From Paracoccaceae bacterium (lineage in GTDB: Bacteria > Pseudomonadota > Alphaproteobacteria > Rhodobacterales > Rhodobacteraceae), in contig JABSSD010000121.1 of assembly GCA_013214575.1 (NCBI GenBank), forward strand, positions 1-59,706: a stretch of 59,706 nt of DNA, written 5' to 3'. The notes under the pieces were generated by a model, which did not search any database, was not told the DNA's origin, and saw only the letters and a list, made by a program, of their open reading frames with translations. Numbering within the stretch: the first letter of the stretch is position 1; each line of letters starts with the position of its first letter. The translations under genes and the position numbers were made by a program. Below, in pieces: positions 36,940-47,719 of the stretch.

Positions 36940-36943
36940 ATTC

Positions 36944-37819
36944 ATGACCCCAGCCATTTTTGACAATCGCCACTGTATCCTGGGCGAAGGCCCGCTCTGG
37001 CATCCCCTGCGTCAGCAATTATTCTGGTTCGACATCATCACCTGCAAGTTGATGTCACGCCATCATGACAGGGCGCTAGACTGGAGCTTTAACCGCTATG
37101 TCAGCGCCGCAGCCTGGATCGACAAATTCCACCTGCTGATCGCCAGCGAAACCGGTCTCAGCCAGTTCAACCTGGACACCGGCCACGAAGACATGATCTG
37201 CCCCATCGAGGCGGAACAGTCCGAGACCCGCTCCAATGATGGCCGCGCCGATCCCTGGGGGGGCTTCTGGATGGGCACCATGAGCAAGGTGGGTGCGCCG
37301 ACAATGGGCACGCTCTATCGCTGGTTCAAAGGGGAATTGCGAGTCCTGCAAACCAAAATGAACACCCCTAATGCGATCTGTTTCGACAAGGGGCGCAACT
37401 GCGCCTATTACTGCGATACCAAAACCCGCATCATCTGGCGCCAGCCCGTCGCCCCCAGCACCGGGTGGCCCATCGGTGATCCCGCTGTTTTTGTCGACCT
37501 ACGCGCCCGTGCCAACCAGCCCGAACATAAGCCCGACGGAGCCGTAGTCGATGCCGATGGCTGCCTATGGAGCGCGCAATGGGGCTCGGCCCGGGTGGCG
37601 CGGTATAGTCCGGATGGTCAATTTCTAAGCGCCATCGACCTGCCCACCGGGCACACCTCCTGCCCGGCCTTTGGTGGACCTGATCTCACAACTCTCTATG
37701 TCACCACCGCCAGCCAAAAATTGCCCGCCAATGCGCAGGACTGGCAACAAACAGCGGGACAAACCTTTGCCATTGAAACCACTGTCCATGGTCTCCCTGA
37801 GCCACAGGTGATACGTTAA
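36944..37819 (+). CDS. SMP-30/gluconolactonase-family lactonase
   Basis: 291 residues. Six-bladed propeller signatures: ILGEGPLWHPLRQQLFWFDI (metal Glu), SNDGRADPWGGFWMGTM, NTPNAICFDKGRNCAYYCDT (metal Asn) and KPDGAVVDADGCLWSAQW (metal Asp). Probably hydrolyses a sugar lactone in the cytoplasm. It starts 4 bp after the first GlfT2-like gene and precedes its paralogue, so the pair brackets it in one operon. Start ATG 36944 fits the family beginning; the frame is open upstream but overlaps the previous gene. Confidence 0.9.
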   Translation: MTPAIFDNRHCILGEGPLWHPLRQQLFWFDIITCKLMSRHHDRALDWSFNRYVSAAAWIDKFHLLIASETGLSQFNLDTGHEDMICPIEAEQSETRSNDGRADPWGGFWMGTMSKVGAPTMGTLYRWFKGELRVLQTKMNTPNAICFDKGRNCAYYCDTKTRIIWRQPVAPSTGWPIGDPAVFVDLRARANQPEHKPDGAVVDADGCLWSAQWGSARVARYSPDGQFLSAIDLPTGHTSCPAFGGPDLTTLYVTTASQKLPANAQDWQQTAGQTFAIETTVHGLPEPQVIR

Positions 37820-37877
37820 AGGCAAGACTCCACTCTCTGCCCCGACGGCAGACCGAACATGAAAGCAGCGCGTCGTA

Positions 37878-40514
37878 ATGGATGTATCTTCCAAAAAATT
37901 CGCCGACCCCGCCCGCCTTCGGTTCAATCAGATCCGGGGCATCTATCCGCTACAGCGCTACGTGCGAAATTTTGGCCCCAGCGCAGTCAATGCCTTTGAT
38001 TTGGACGCCTGGAGCCGGGCTACCACCCTGATCTGGCTTGGCATCCGGCTGGTGGTCAGGTCCGGGCATGTGCGGGTTGTGATTCGCCATATTGCACGCG
38101 ACGGCACCAGCACCGACCTGTTTCAGCTCCACCAAAATGGCTCCGGCACCCAGCTCGCCCCGGCGCTGAAACTGTCCGATTACGACGGGGCTCTGCTGCC
38201 GGTGGTACTGTCTGAAACGGACAAGGCCAATTTCGACATCACCTTTGCCACCGACGACCAGCCCGCCACCCCGCATCTACGGATCAACTACATTTTCTGC
38301 ACCTTCAAACGGGCCGAATATGTGCAACGCAATGCCAATGTCTTTCGCGACTACTTGCGCCGCCACCGCGCCCAGGATGCGGCGCATCTGACAGTTGTGG
38401 ACAATGGCAGCGACCACGGCAGCAATGACTGCGGTGTCGAAGCCGACGACAACATCACAGTGTTTGCCAACAACAACACCGGCGGGGCCGGCGGCTTTGG
38501 CCGCGGCATCTACGAAAGCTGCTATGGGGCTCTGGCAGGCGAAGCCTTTACCCATGTCTGCCTGCTGGATGACGACATCTATCTGCACCCGGAAATGTTT
38601 GCCCGCAACACCGCCTTCATGCGCTTTGTGAAACCCGGGTTCCACGTTGGCGCCCCCATGTATCCAGCCTCCTCGGAGCAGAAAATTCCACGCACCAGCG
38701 CCTGCTTTGGACATAAATATCGCGGCTCGGTACATCCCAGCGATAAGGCCCTGGGGGCCGGGCTCGACACCGGAGACATCACCGCTTTCCTGCGCATGGA
38801 CCGGGACCCCGACAGCACCGGCTGGTGGTGGAGCTGCATAGCTGTCAGCGATATTCATCGCATCGGCCTGCCCTATCCATTCTTCATCAAGATGGACGAC
38901 GTGGAATATTCGCTGCGACTGCGCGACGCCGGTGTCAAGCTGGTCATTCCTTTCTCTTTCTGGGTGCTACATGACGATTTTGAAGAAAAACACTCGGCGG
39001 CAATGCAGTATTTCCGCTTCCGCAACCGCTGGCTGCTGCTCGCACAACAGCAAAAGCTCAGCGACCTGCCGGGGTTTTTAGCTGAATATACCCGACTGGT
39101 GCGAGATTTCATCGCCGGGCGCAAATACGAACACGCCCAACTGCTGCTGGATGCCATGCGTCATTTCCTGAAAGGCCCCGAATATCTGATCTCAAACGAG
39201 AAACAGATTCTGACGGGAATTTTCCGCCTGGTGCGGGATGAAAAAAATGTGCCCATGCTCAGCCCGCCGGACAATGCCGCAGTGGTGAATGGGCTGGAAC
39301 GGCCCAGCTCGCCGCGCACCGAGACGCTGAACCGGATCACGCTCAACAATCACTTTATTCCCCTAAAGGAACAAGTGACCATCGACACCACCCGGCCCAG
39401 CCGCCTGACCGATTGTCGCCGCGCCCGGACCGTCAGCTACTGGAACCCCCAGAAACAGGTTGGATATACCGTCACCCGGAATTCCCGGCGGGCCTTGCGT
39501 CAGCTGTTGCAATTGCGGCGGCTGGAACGTCAGCTGCCTGGACAACTCCCTCCCCTGTTGGCGCGCTATCACAAGGCCAAGACTTATCTGACCTCACAGG
39601 GATTCTGGGCCACCTATGGTAAATTTGGAGAAGCGGTACACACCAGTGCCCAGCCCGGCGAGAATGCCGCCTTACAGGATATGTACAAAAGACTGACCCA
39701 TCTGCAGGGCGCACAGGCCCTTTCCGCCCGCCCGCTTCGCGGCCCCAACACGGCGGCGGACAACACCTTTTTCAACAGCCTGCGCAACCGCCATCTGGGG
39801 CAACGCTGTTTTGTACTGGGCAATGGTCCCAGCCTGACCGTCAGCGACCTGGAGCTGTTGAAGAATGAGATCACCTTTGCCGCCAACAAGATCTACCTGT
39901 GCTTTGATGAAACCAACTGGCGCCCCACCTATTATTCGGTCGAAGATTTGCTGGTGGCGCAGAATTGCCGCTCCGAAATCATGGCCCTGGATGGCACCAC
40001 CAAGATCTTTGCCGACCACATGCTGCCCTATCTGCCGCGCCAGCCCAATCACCACTATGCCCGCTGGCTGCCGCCCGCCGACAACCGCTCGCCATTTCGC
40101 GAATTTTCCACCGATCTGACCAAAGGCATCTGCTGGGGCTCTACCATCACCTATTCGATGCTGCAAATGGCGGTGCATATGGGTTTCAAGGAGATCTATA
40201 TTCTTGGTCTTGACCATTCTTATGTGGAACCCAAAACCAAGCAGGACGGCGCGCTGATTTCTGACGGCGAGGTCAACCACTTCCATCCTGAGTACCGCAA
40301 ACCCGGTGAGAAATGGCACTATCCAGTGCTGGACCGACTGGAGCAGTCTTATCAGTTTGCCAAGGATTATTGCGACAGCATTGACGTCAAGGTTTGGAAT
40401 GCCAGCCGCTTCTCCAAGCTCGACATTTTCCCACGCGCCAATCTGGACGAGGTGCTGAGGGGACCGCCTGCCGCCGATGACCTCCCCGCGGCAGACCGCC
40501 AGGTCTCCCCATAG
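37878..40514 (+). CDS. GlfT2-like glycosyltransferase fused to DUF115 domain
   Basis: 878 residues. N-terminal beta domain (about 15-130), GT2 catalytic domain like galactofuranosyltransferase GlfT2: VVDNGS, NNNTGGAGGFGRG, CLLDDDIYLHPEM (DDD 231-233), FFIKMDDVEYS (Asp340-Asp341), FWVLHDDFEEK. A helical region follows, then DUF115 from about 635 with LGNGPSL (647-653), PTYYSVEDLLV, GICWGSTITYSMLQMA, EIYILGLDHSY and VNHFHPEY. The two-domain build suggests a bifunctional enzyme: UDP-Galf-type transfer by the first domain and perhaps transfer from a CMP-sugar by the second. Last gene of the operon from 29.5 kb. UDP-Galf can be supplied by glf at 45.4 kb. Confidence 0.86.
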   Translation: MDVSSKKFADPARLRFNQIRGIYPLQRYVRNFGPSAVNAFDLDAWSRATTLIWLGIRLVVRSGHVRVVIRHIARDGTSTDLFQLHQNGSGTQLAPALKLSDYDGALLPVVLSETDKANFDITFATDDQPATPHLRINYIFCTFKRAEYVQRNANVFRDYLRRHRAQDAAHLTVVDNGSDHGSNDCGVEADDNITVFANNNTGGAGGFGRGIYESCYGALAGEAFTHVCLLDDDIYLHPEMFARNTAFMRFVKPGFHVGAPMYPASSEQKIPRTSACFGHKYRGSVHPSDKALGAGLDTGDITAFLRMDRDPDSTGWWWSCIAVSDIHRIGLPYPFFIKMDDVEYSLRLRDAGVKLVIPFSFWVLHDDFEEKHSAAMQYFRFRNRWLLLAQQQKLSDLPGFLAEYTRLVRDFIAGRKYEHAQLLLDAMRHFLKGPEYLISNEKQILTGIFRLVRDEKNVPMLSPPDNAAVVNGLERPSSPRTETLNRITLNNHFIPLKEQVTIDTTRPSRLTDCRRARTVSYWNPQKQVGYTVTRNSRRALRQLLQLRRLERQLPGQLPPLLARYHKAKTYLTSQGFWATYGKFGEAVHTSAQPGENAALQDMYKRLTHLQGAQALSARPLRGPNTAADNTFFNSLRNRHLGQRCFVLGNGPSLTVSDLELLKNEITFAANKIYLCFDETNWRPTYYSVEDLLVAQNCRSEIMALDGTTKIFADHMLPYLPRQPNHHYARWLPPADNRSPFREFSTDLTKGICWGSTITYSMLQMAVHMGFKEIYILGLDHSYVEPKTKQDGALISDGEVNHFHPEYRKPGEKWHYPVLDRLEQSYQFAKDYCDSIDVKVWNASRFSKLDIFPRANLDEVLRGPPAADDLPAADRQVSP

Positions 40515-40642
40515 ACGGCGACCCAGACCAGATCGCTTGACCTCAAATCTGCAAGCGCTCTGGACGCCCATCGCAAATCTGTCCAACATTCCGGCCGCCG
40601 GCGTTTCTGTCAGGCAGGTACTTTCTGGGGAGCCCCTCAACC

Positions 40643-41693
40643 ATGTTTGCTGAACTGCCGGTAGAGGCCATCACCTATAATCACGCGATTGGCCGCGTGA
40701 CCATCTCTTTTCAAGGGGATCAGTTTCAGGGCGGCTGTCCGGTTTCGCTGCTGGTGGCCGGGGTGACACACCAGACAACCAGTCAGCACCTTGCGGCCAC
40801 CGCCACGACGCCAGAGCGCATCGTCGCGGTGTTTAACAATATTTGGCTGACCTCGATCTCGGACGAGGTGCTTTTGATAAGCCGCCTCCAGGACCAGGCC
40901 GCCTTCTACCCCTTCTACCCCTTCAACCCGGATCAGCACAAACTACTACATTGGCACAGCATCAATCACGCGGAGGCCGATCTGACCCTGCTGGTGTCGT
41001 TCCCCCGCAGCGGCAGCAATTTCCTGCAAAATATCGTACGCGACAATACAAAACAACTGGGCTGCGCCAGCATCTACCAGAGTCTGAGCCTGACAACTCC
41101 GAAAATACTCCTTAAATCCCACGCCCTGAACTTCGGCGTCCTGCGCAAAGAACTGACCACCTTGTGGGACATTGCCCCCCCCAGGTTCAAACGGATCGTG
41201 CTGGTGCGCGACCCGCGGGATGTCTTCATCTCGCTCTATGATTATGTGACCGCCCTGCACGGCGCAGAAATTGATCCGGCCACGTTTCTCATAATCGACT
41301 TTTACTGGCATCTCTACAGACCTCACATGAATGGTCTCGTACGGGGCAAGCAAACACGGGCGCTGACTGTGTTGCAAGCCTACCAGACTTGGTTTCGCAC
41401 ATGGATCACCGGTGCAGACAAATTCCCCAGGGCCCTGCATGTCCGGTTCGAAGAGCTGGTCAGCGACCCGCAAACCGGCTTTGCCCCAGTTTTCAAACTC
41501 CTGGATGAACCGATGCCAGACCCGCTGGCATCCACGGCCAAGCTGGTCTCTCAGATTGGCGAAAGCCCGCGCCGTCGCGGTCAATCGCAGGGCTGGAGGA
41601 CGGGCCCCGGACATCTATCGCCCGATCATCGATCAGGTCAGTGAAAAACTGGCCCCTGAGATCGCCCATCTCGGGTATGGCGGCGAGGTGTAA
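40643..41693 (+). pseudogene. Sulfotransferase gene with a C-terminal frameshift
   Basis: About 330 residues to the break. PAPS 5'-phosphosulfate loop SFPRSGSNFLQN (119-130) and 3'-phosphate loop VLVRDPRDVFISLYDY are perfect; ESPRRRGQ-x-QGW is the C-terminal PAPS site. Near 41600, in cggaggacgggccccgg-like GC-rich DNA, the frame changes: the family end APDIYRPIIDQVSEKL...GYGG lies in another frame and stops at 41693, while the original frame stops at 41644. Only about 15-30 C-terminal residues are affected, so the protein may still fold, or the shift may be a sequence error. Transfers sulfate to an alcohol, probably sugar hydroxyls of the local glycan. Confidence 0.75.
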
Positions 41694-41792
41694 AGGTTAG
41701 ATTGATCATATCGTCCGGCACGTTTCAGATCTGTGCAAAAGCGGGAAAATACCCCTGGGCGAACAGCAGGCATATTATCAAGGACCCATACA

Positions 41793-42707
41793 ATGAAACC
41801 AAAGCTCATCATCCACATCGGCACCCACAAGACTGCGAGCACGGCGCTTCAGGTCCTGATGTCGCGACACCGTAAATCGCTGGCAGAAGGCGGCATTTTG
41901 TACCCCAAAACCGATCGTGCCCCTGCTCCGAACAAAACAAAACACGCGACGGTGGTCAATGCATTGGTGGCTGGGAAACGTGACTTTGCCGAGGAACACG
42001 CCCGGCTGGTTCGAGAGTTCGAAGCATCCGGCTGTCACACGATGATCCTGAGTCAGGAACGCCTGTCTGCCCCCCTGACGCAGGCACCCGGGCTGGTGAA
42101 ACGGTTCGAGATTTTTATGAACAGTTTCGACATTGAGGTGATCGCGGTTCTGCGACGTCAGGACTATTTTGTTGAATCGATGTGGAACCAGGGCAGTAAA
42201 ACCAGATTGGTCACAACCCCTGTCGAAAAATATCTGACGCGCAAGAATATGCAACGCCACATCAATTATCTGGACACATTGGAAAATTGGAAGCAAGTCG
42301 GAGACGTAACAGCGATCGGCTATGAGGCGGCAAAAGAAGAAGGCGTAATCGCCACCTTCTCAAAAGTGACTGGAATCCCGCTGACGGAAGCGCCCAGAAG
42401 AGCAAACATTAGCCCTTCAATGACCTGTGCTGCCATTATGGTGCGTCTGAACAAGGCTGGAATTGAAACGGACTGGCACGATATCGAAGCGGCATTGGGC
42501 ACCGAAAAACAACGCTATGCTCTCGGATCCGAACTTCGGCGCGAGTTGCTGGATAAGATGGCTGCTCACAACGCGCGGCTGGCCTCGCAATATGGGGTCA
42601 TTTTTCCGGAAGGGACACCCGAAGAACCCAGAGATCCAATCCGCATTCCAACGCTGAAAGACGCAAAAGCGTATGCTCTTGGGAAAATCAAACACCCGGA
42701 TTTATAG
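41793..42707 (+). CDS. Sulfotransferase-like P-loop protein
   Basis: 304 residues. HIGTHKTASTALQVLMSRHR near the N-terminus is the phosphosulfate-binding loop of bacterial carbohydrate sulfotransferases, and VIAVLRRQDYFVESMWNQG is the following 3'-phosphate strand-helix. Probably PAPS-dependent sulfation of a polysaccharide. ATG 41793 is used because the loop must sit near the N-terminus; the frame opens 60 bp earlier without similarity. It is convergent with the next gene. Acceptor unknown; sulfate transfer is inferred from the fold. Confidence 0.82.
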   Translation: MKPKLIIHIGTHKTASTALQVLMSRHRKSLAEGGILYPKTDRAPAPNKTKHATVVNALVAGKRDFAEEHARLVREFEASGCHTMILSQERLSAPLTQAPGLVKRFEIFMNSFDIEVIAVLRRQDYFVESMWNQGSKTRLVTTPVEKYLTRKNMQRHINYLDTLENWKQVGDVTAIGYEAAKEEGVIATFSKVTGIPLTEAPRRANISPSMTCAAIMVRLNKAGIETDWHDIEAALGTEKQRYALGSELRRELLDKMAAHNARLASQYGVIFPEGTPEEPRDPIRIPTLKDAKAYALGKIKHPDL

Positions 42708-42768
42708 CATCGGATTGGGGCGCGGGATGAGCATCTCGACCGAGAGACCGCAAAACACGATCACAACA

Positions 42769-43803
42769 TTAGCTATCATCCGGGCTGTTGCCTCTCTTGC
42801 GGTCCCACTCCTGAAAAAATAACGCCATCATGACATCCATATTCAGATTTTCCTCAGACCGGTCCCCTGCTTCCGCTTCGGGAGCCGAAAACAACTGTCC
42901 GTCCGGCTTATCAAAATATGTTCTGGCAACCTCGGCGTTGGTTGCGTCCCAGCGGCTCATGAAGTTTTTTCTGCGCTTACCCGTTAGCTTCAATTTTCCC
43001 CGGTTCGGCTGATTGCCCAGAAAGGTAATAAGGGACGCATCCTGACCAAGGGGGTGAAGATCGCGCCCTTTGTGTTCCTTGTAGACCATCTTGTATCGAC
43101 GAAGAAACTCAGTGCTTGCCGCATCTAGGCTGGTATTTAGTGTTTTGACATCTTCAAAATTCGCCGCATCGTGAAGTCCGACACAGGACAGGAAATCCGC
43201 AATCAGAGAGCCTCCGAAAAACGCCTGTTTGTCAAAGATCCTGGGCACCAGGGCCTCACGCCCAAACACCTCCGCCCAACGCGCCAGAAGATCCGCATAG
43301 AGATACTGTGGATGGCGTCCCTTCAGGTATTCCGAGAACGTCAGCACGCTGCCTCCGGTTTTTACAACCTGTTGATACCGGCTTGTGACATGGTCGTCCT
43401 GCCGCCTGAGATAGCTGATAATCGTAATCTTATCAAAATGATCCGACAGCAGGCTCTGCAGCCGCCGGATCTCATTTGGATTCAACCGGCACAATCCTTC
43501 ATCCGACAGAATGACTTTCGGTAGGCCGCAGCTGCGGATCTCATCCGCAAATTGCTGGCTGAATTCACGGCGGAAATCAGCAGGGGTCGGGTTTCTGTTT
43601 TTCCATGATGGTTGTTTAACCGTTCTCTTGTCGTTAAACTCATATAAAAGCAGCTTAAAATGTCGCAACGGACCCGGAGACTTCGGAACCAGATAGCCGC
43701 GCCCGCGCAGTGTCTCTCTGTTGACGGAAAGAAATTTCTGGAGTGTTGTGGTGCCACTTTTACCTGGCCCAATATGTAAAAAAGGTCCATATTCTACAGT
43801 CAC
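42769..43803 (-). CDS. Sulfotransferase-like P-loop protein
   Basis: 344 residues. FLHIGPGKSGTTTLQKFLSVNRETL carries the PAPS loop (GPGKSGTTT) and TIISYLRRQDDHVTSRYQQVVK the second site. The C-terminal half is charged and variable, as usual for acceptor-binding parts of these enzymes. It is the last gene of a minus-strand group with the fusion gene, glf and two further sulfotransferase-like genes (42769-48835). Codon use appears somewhat less GC-biased than in the rml operon. Likely cytoplasmic sulfation of the chain before export. Confidence 0.82.
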   Translation of the reverse strand: MTVEYGPFLHIGPGKSGTTTLQKFLSVNRETLRGRGYLVPKSPGPLRHFKLLLYEFNDKRTVKQPSWKNRNPTPADFRREFSQQFADEIRSCGLPKVILSDEGLCRLNPNEIRRLQSLLSDHFDKITIISYLRRQDDHVTSRYQQVVKTGGSVLTFSEYLKGRHPQYLYADLLARWAEVFGREALVPRIFDKQAFFGGSLIADFLSCVGLHDAANFEDVKTLNTSLDAASTEFLRRYKMVYKEHKGRDLHPLGQDASLITFLGNQPNRGKLKLTGKRRKNFMSRWDATNAEVARTYFDKPDGQLFSAPEAEAGDRSEENLNMDVMMALFFQEWDRKRGNSPDDS

Positions 43804-43883
43804 CTATTTTGACCTGAACCATGGCGCACCATTGTCTTGAACGGAGCCCCATATAGTGAATTATGCCCGGTCGTCCCAAACCC

Positions 43884-45356
43884 TCAGGACGAGGTTTCCT
43901 CACGGGGCAGCGCCAGATAGGGCGGCACAACGCCGACCGCCACACTGGCCAGTTCCCATCCGCGAAACAGCGGGCCCTTATACGGCTTGATCCCCTGCAG
44001 GGCTTTGGTCAGGTCAGCAAGCGGCATTGTCTGCGCAAAATCTATCCCCTTGGTATCGTGCAGCGAATACTGCCACCAGGCCAAGTCAGTCAGGCCTTTC
44101 CTGAACCGCACCGGATCGTTTGGGACATCATCGAACCGGAACCTCACAACCTGGGCTGGCGATCCCGCAACAATGGCATATGGGGCAACGTCGCGATCAA
44201 CATAGGACCCCGGCAACACGATTGCGCCATCCCCGATCCGAACCCCCGCCTGAATTCTGGCCCCGCGCTGAATACGCACATCATTTCCGATCACCGTGCG
44301 TTTTGCGCCACCCCGGTTCGGTTTCATCGGCGCATCTGCCCCCCCCCCGGAATTGGAAAACCGGGCCCAGTCTCTGAACACCGGCCGGTCCTGTATCCGA
44401 CTTGTCGATACCCCGGTCTCCAGTCCGGAGAAATCGCCAACAGTCACGCCATTTTCGATCACACAGTACCGGCCAATGTTGCAAGCATCCACATTTGCGG
44501 AATAAATCATGCTGAAGGCGCCAATATGAACCGGCTTGGAAAATTTGACATCCATATTGAATTTCATCGGCATTTCAAACGTCGAATCCGAATGCACCCG
44601 CAGCTTCGAAGCGATCAATCCGATGTCTTGGAAGTTTTTCCGAACCGCCGGGGTATCTGGAAACACCAGATCTTTTTGTCGGGACTTTGACTGCACTGTT
44701 TCCGTCCATTGGACATCAACGGTTTTACCCAAGCCTTTTAACAGCTCGACCTCATCCTGGTATTTTCCGACAACAAGATCCCAATCGTCCTGACCGTAAA
44801 ACAGCCTGTAGTCGACTTCGATCGGATTGACGTTCAGCCTGGGCATTTTCTGCCCAGGCAACCCGCAGGCGGCGCTCACTGTCTCGTAGACCTCAGAAAT
44901 TTTGTCATGCGGCACGATCTCATCCACCAGCATGTTGCCAGAGGCATCAAGTGCATAGTCATTGATTTTCTCGAATTCCGCATAGTCAGAGCGAAGGTAG
45001 TCTTTGAATGACAGGCCCACGGCCCATTTGTATTTCTCAGGGTTGCGTGCATTGTGACGTTTTACATGCAGATAGAAAGAGGCCACCCGTTCCCAGAACG
45101 GGCGGTCCGAAATCAACAAGATCTTTGATATCTTTTTTCTGTCCGGGTCCAATTGCCTGATGATATCTTTCGCCGGCGAGTGCTTCCAGATCAGACCCTT
45201 ACGACTGTTCTGGGCGCTGCGGTCCTCGCCCTCGGCCGTATAGCCCAGGAAAAACAGCCGCTCCGGTGGCAATGTATCAATCAGTCCTTTGCAAAAGGCC
45301 GTACCACCACATTTTTTCATGTGTACTACCAGTGTTTTTTCATCGATCAGTAACAT
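43884..45356 (-). CDS. Sulfotransferase-hexapeptide acyltransferase fusion
   Basis: 490 residues with two domains. Residues 1-210: a sulfotransferase-like fold with VHMKKCGGTAFCKGL (11-25), comparable to the HIPKTGGTS loop, and LLISDRPFWERVASFYLHV. Residues about 275-405: a left-handed beta-helix acyltransferase of the CatB/LbH type (VIENGVTVGDFSG, VIGNDVRIQRGARIQAG, VRIGDGAIVLPGSYVDRDV, YAIVAGSPAQVVRFRF), usually acetyl-CoA dependent. One polypeptide could therefore both sulfate and acetylate a glycan. It lies between glf and a sulfotransferase-like gene on the same strand. No internal stop or start suggests two merged genes. Confidence 0.82.
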   Translation of the reverse strand: MLLIDEKTLVVHMKKCGGTAFCKGLIDTLPPERLFFLGYTAEGEDRSAQNSRKGLIWKHSPAKDIIRQLDPDRKKISKILLISDRPFWERVASFYLHVKRHNARNPEKYKWAVGLSFKDYLRSDYAEFEKINDYALDASGNMLVDEIVPHDKISEVYETVSAACGLPGQKMPRLNVNPIEVDYRLFYGQDDWDLVVGKYQDEVELLKGLGKTVDVQWTETVQSKSRQKDLVFPDTPAVRKNFQDIGLIASKLRVHSDSTFEMPMKFNMDVKFSKPVHIGAFSMIYSANVDACNIGRYCVIENGVTVGDFSGLETGVSTSRIQDRPVFRDWARFSNSGGGADAPMKPNRGGAKRTVIGNDVRIQRGARIQAGVRIGDGAIVLPGSYVDRDVAPYAIVAGSPAQVVRFRFDDVPNDPVRFRKGLTDLAWWQYSLHDTKGIDFAQTMPLADLTKALQGIKPYKGPLFRGWELASVAVGVVPPYLALPREETSS

Positions 45357-45411
45357 TGCGTTCTTCTAGGTCCCGTTTTCTGTATGCCAATTGTCAGACG
45401 GTCGGCGCCCT

Positions 45412-46596
<1,185 letters not shown>

Positions 46597-46615
46597 TTAA
46601 TAACGGTCTTGAGTA

Positions 46616-47695
46616 TCATTCAGAGGTCATAGCTTTTGCTCGGATATTCTGGATATCCTTTTTCAGCCGCTCTGGGCTTTCGGCGACAAACTCCGCCATC
46701 AAATCCGCAAAAACATGTACACTGCTGATGACATCAGCCGTGAAATGGTCGGCTGCATTCAGCGATTGATCGTCGGTGGTGGCCTTCAGGTGGATCTTCT
46801 CCATTGCGTCCGACATGGGAGACCCCTCAAAGAAAATCTCATCCAGCGCCGCCGCATCCACCGCGTAACGCTCAATGAACTGATCCGCCAATACGGTTGG
46901 TATCCGCAATGTTTTACTGTTTTTTCCAAGCCCATTGGACTGCAAATGCTCTGCAACAATCCGCCCCAAAGCACTTTGTGCGTCTTTCACACGCGGACCG
47001 TTTCTGGGCCTCAATCCCTTATTCACCCGAATGTGCACTTCGCGGAGCAGTGACAACTGGCTCACCGTCAAAGATGTATTAGCGGACACAATGGTTCCCA
47101 GCTCAAAAGTCTCAGCCTGCAGCACAAATTTGAAAAAGTCAGCGACAACGTCGCTCCGGAATAATTGAGCGCGCACAAATGGCCGCAATTCAAACCGATC
47201 GCCAAATACCTCTCGCCACGCTTCAAATCGCGGTGTGTAATCGAACCTGCCGGTGTTTGTCGCCGCAAGAAAAGCCTCTTCCACTGTCGTCTTCATAGCC
47301 CCCAGCTTCACATGCTCAGAAAAACTGGATAAGAACTTATCCGCATGTGGTCGCACATAGGCCACCAGACGAACCCGGTCCGCCAGATCGGGCCAGTAGG
47401 TCTCTATGGCCTGGTGTAGCTCGTTCGGATCGACCATCTGAAAATGCTCAGCCGAGATAATTCCATAGTCTGCGTCGCTTTTTTGAAACGCGACATAGAT
47501 CTTTTTAAAAGCGGCAGCGCGATCCTCAAAGCGTCTTTTTCTAAACAGTGTCGCTGCAAGACCGTTGTGATTGAAACGGGTTGGATAGGTAAAAGATACC
47601 CCGGATGCTTTGCATATGTTGGAAGCTAAGGCCGATTGGATCGATGTTGACCCGGTTTTGGTATCACCCAGATGAATGATCAGTTCGTTAATCAT
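46616..47695 (-). CDS. Sulfotransferase-like P-loop protein
   Basis: 359 residues. LIIHLGDTKTGSTSIQSALASN is the PAPS-binding loop with its helix; VRLVAYVRPHADKFLSSFSEHVK is the 3'-phosphate motif. The middle and C-terminal parts share size and layout with the neighbouring sulfotransferase-like proteins but little sequence, so they are old paralogues or separate arrivals with different acceptors. Start ATG 47695 puts the loop at residue 6. It lies 31 bp upstream of glf on the same strand. Confidence 0.82.
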   Translation of the reverse strand: MINELIIHLGDTKTGSTSIQSALASNICKASGVSFTYPTRFNHNGLAATLFRKRRFEDRAAAFKKIYVAFQKSDADYGIISAEHFQMVDPNELHQAIETYWPDLADRVRLVAYVRPHADKFLSSFSEHVKLGAMKTTVEEAFLAATNTGRFDYTPRFEAWREVFGDRFELRPFVRAQLFRSDVVADFFKFVLQAETFELGTIVSANTSLTVSQLSLLREVHIRVNKGLRPRNGPRVKDAQSALGRIVAEHLQSNGLGKNSKTLRIPTVLADQFIERYAVDAAALDEIFFEGSPMSDAMEKIHLKATTDDQSLNAADHFTADVISSVHVFADLMAEFVAESPERLKKDIQNIRAKAMTSE

Positions 47696-47719
47696 ATCAA
47701 TTTCTTTCTTATGGACAAC

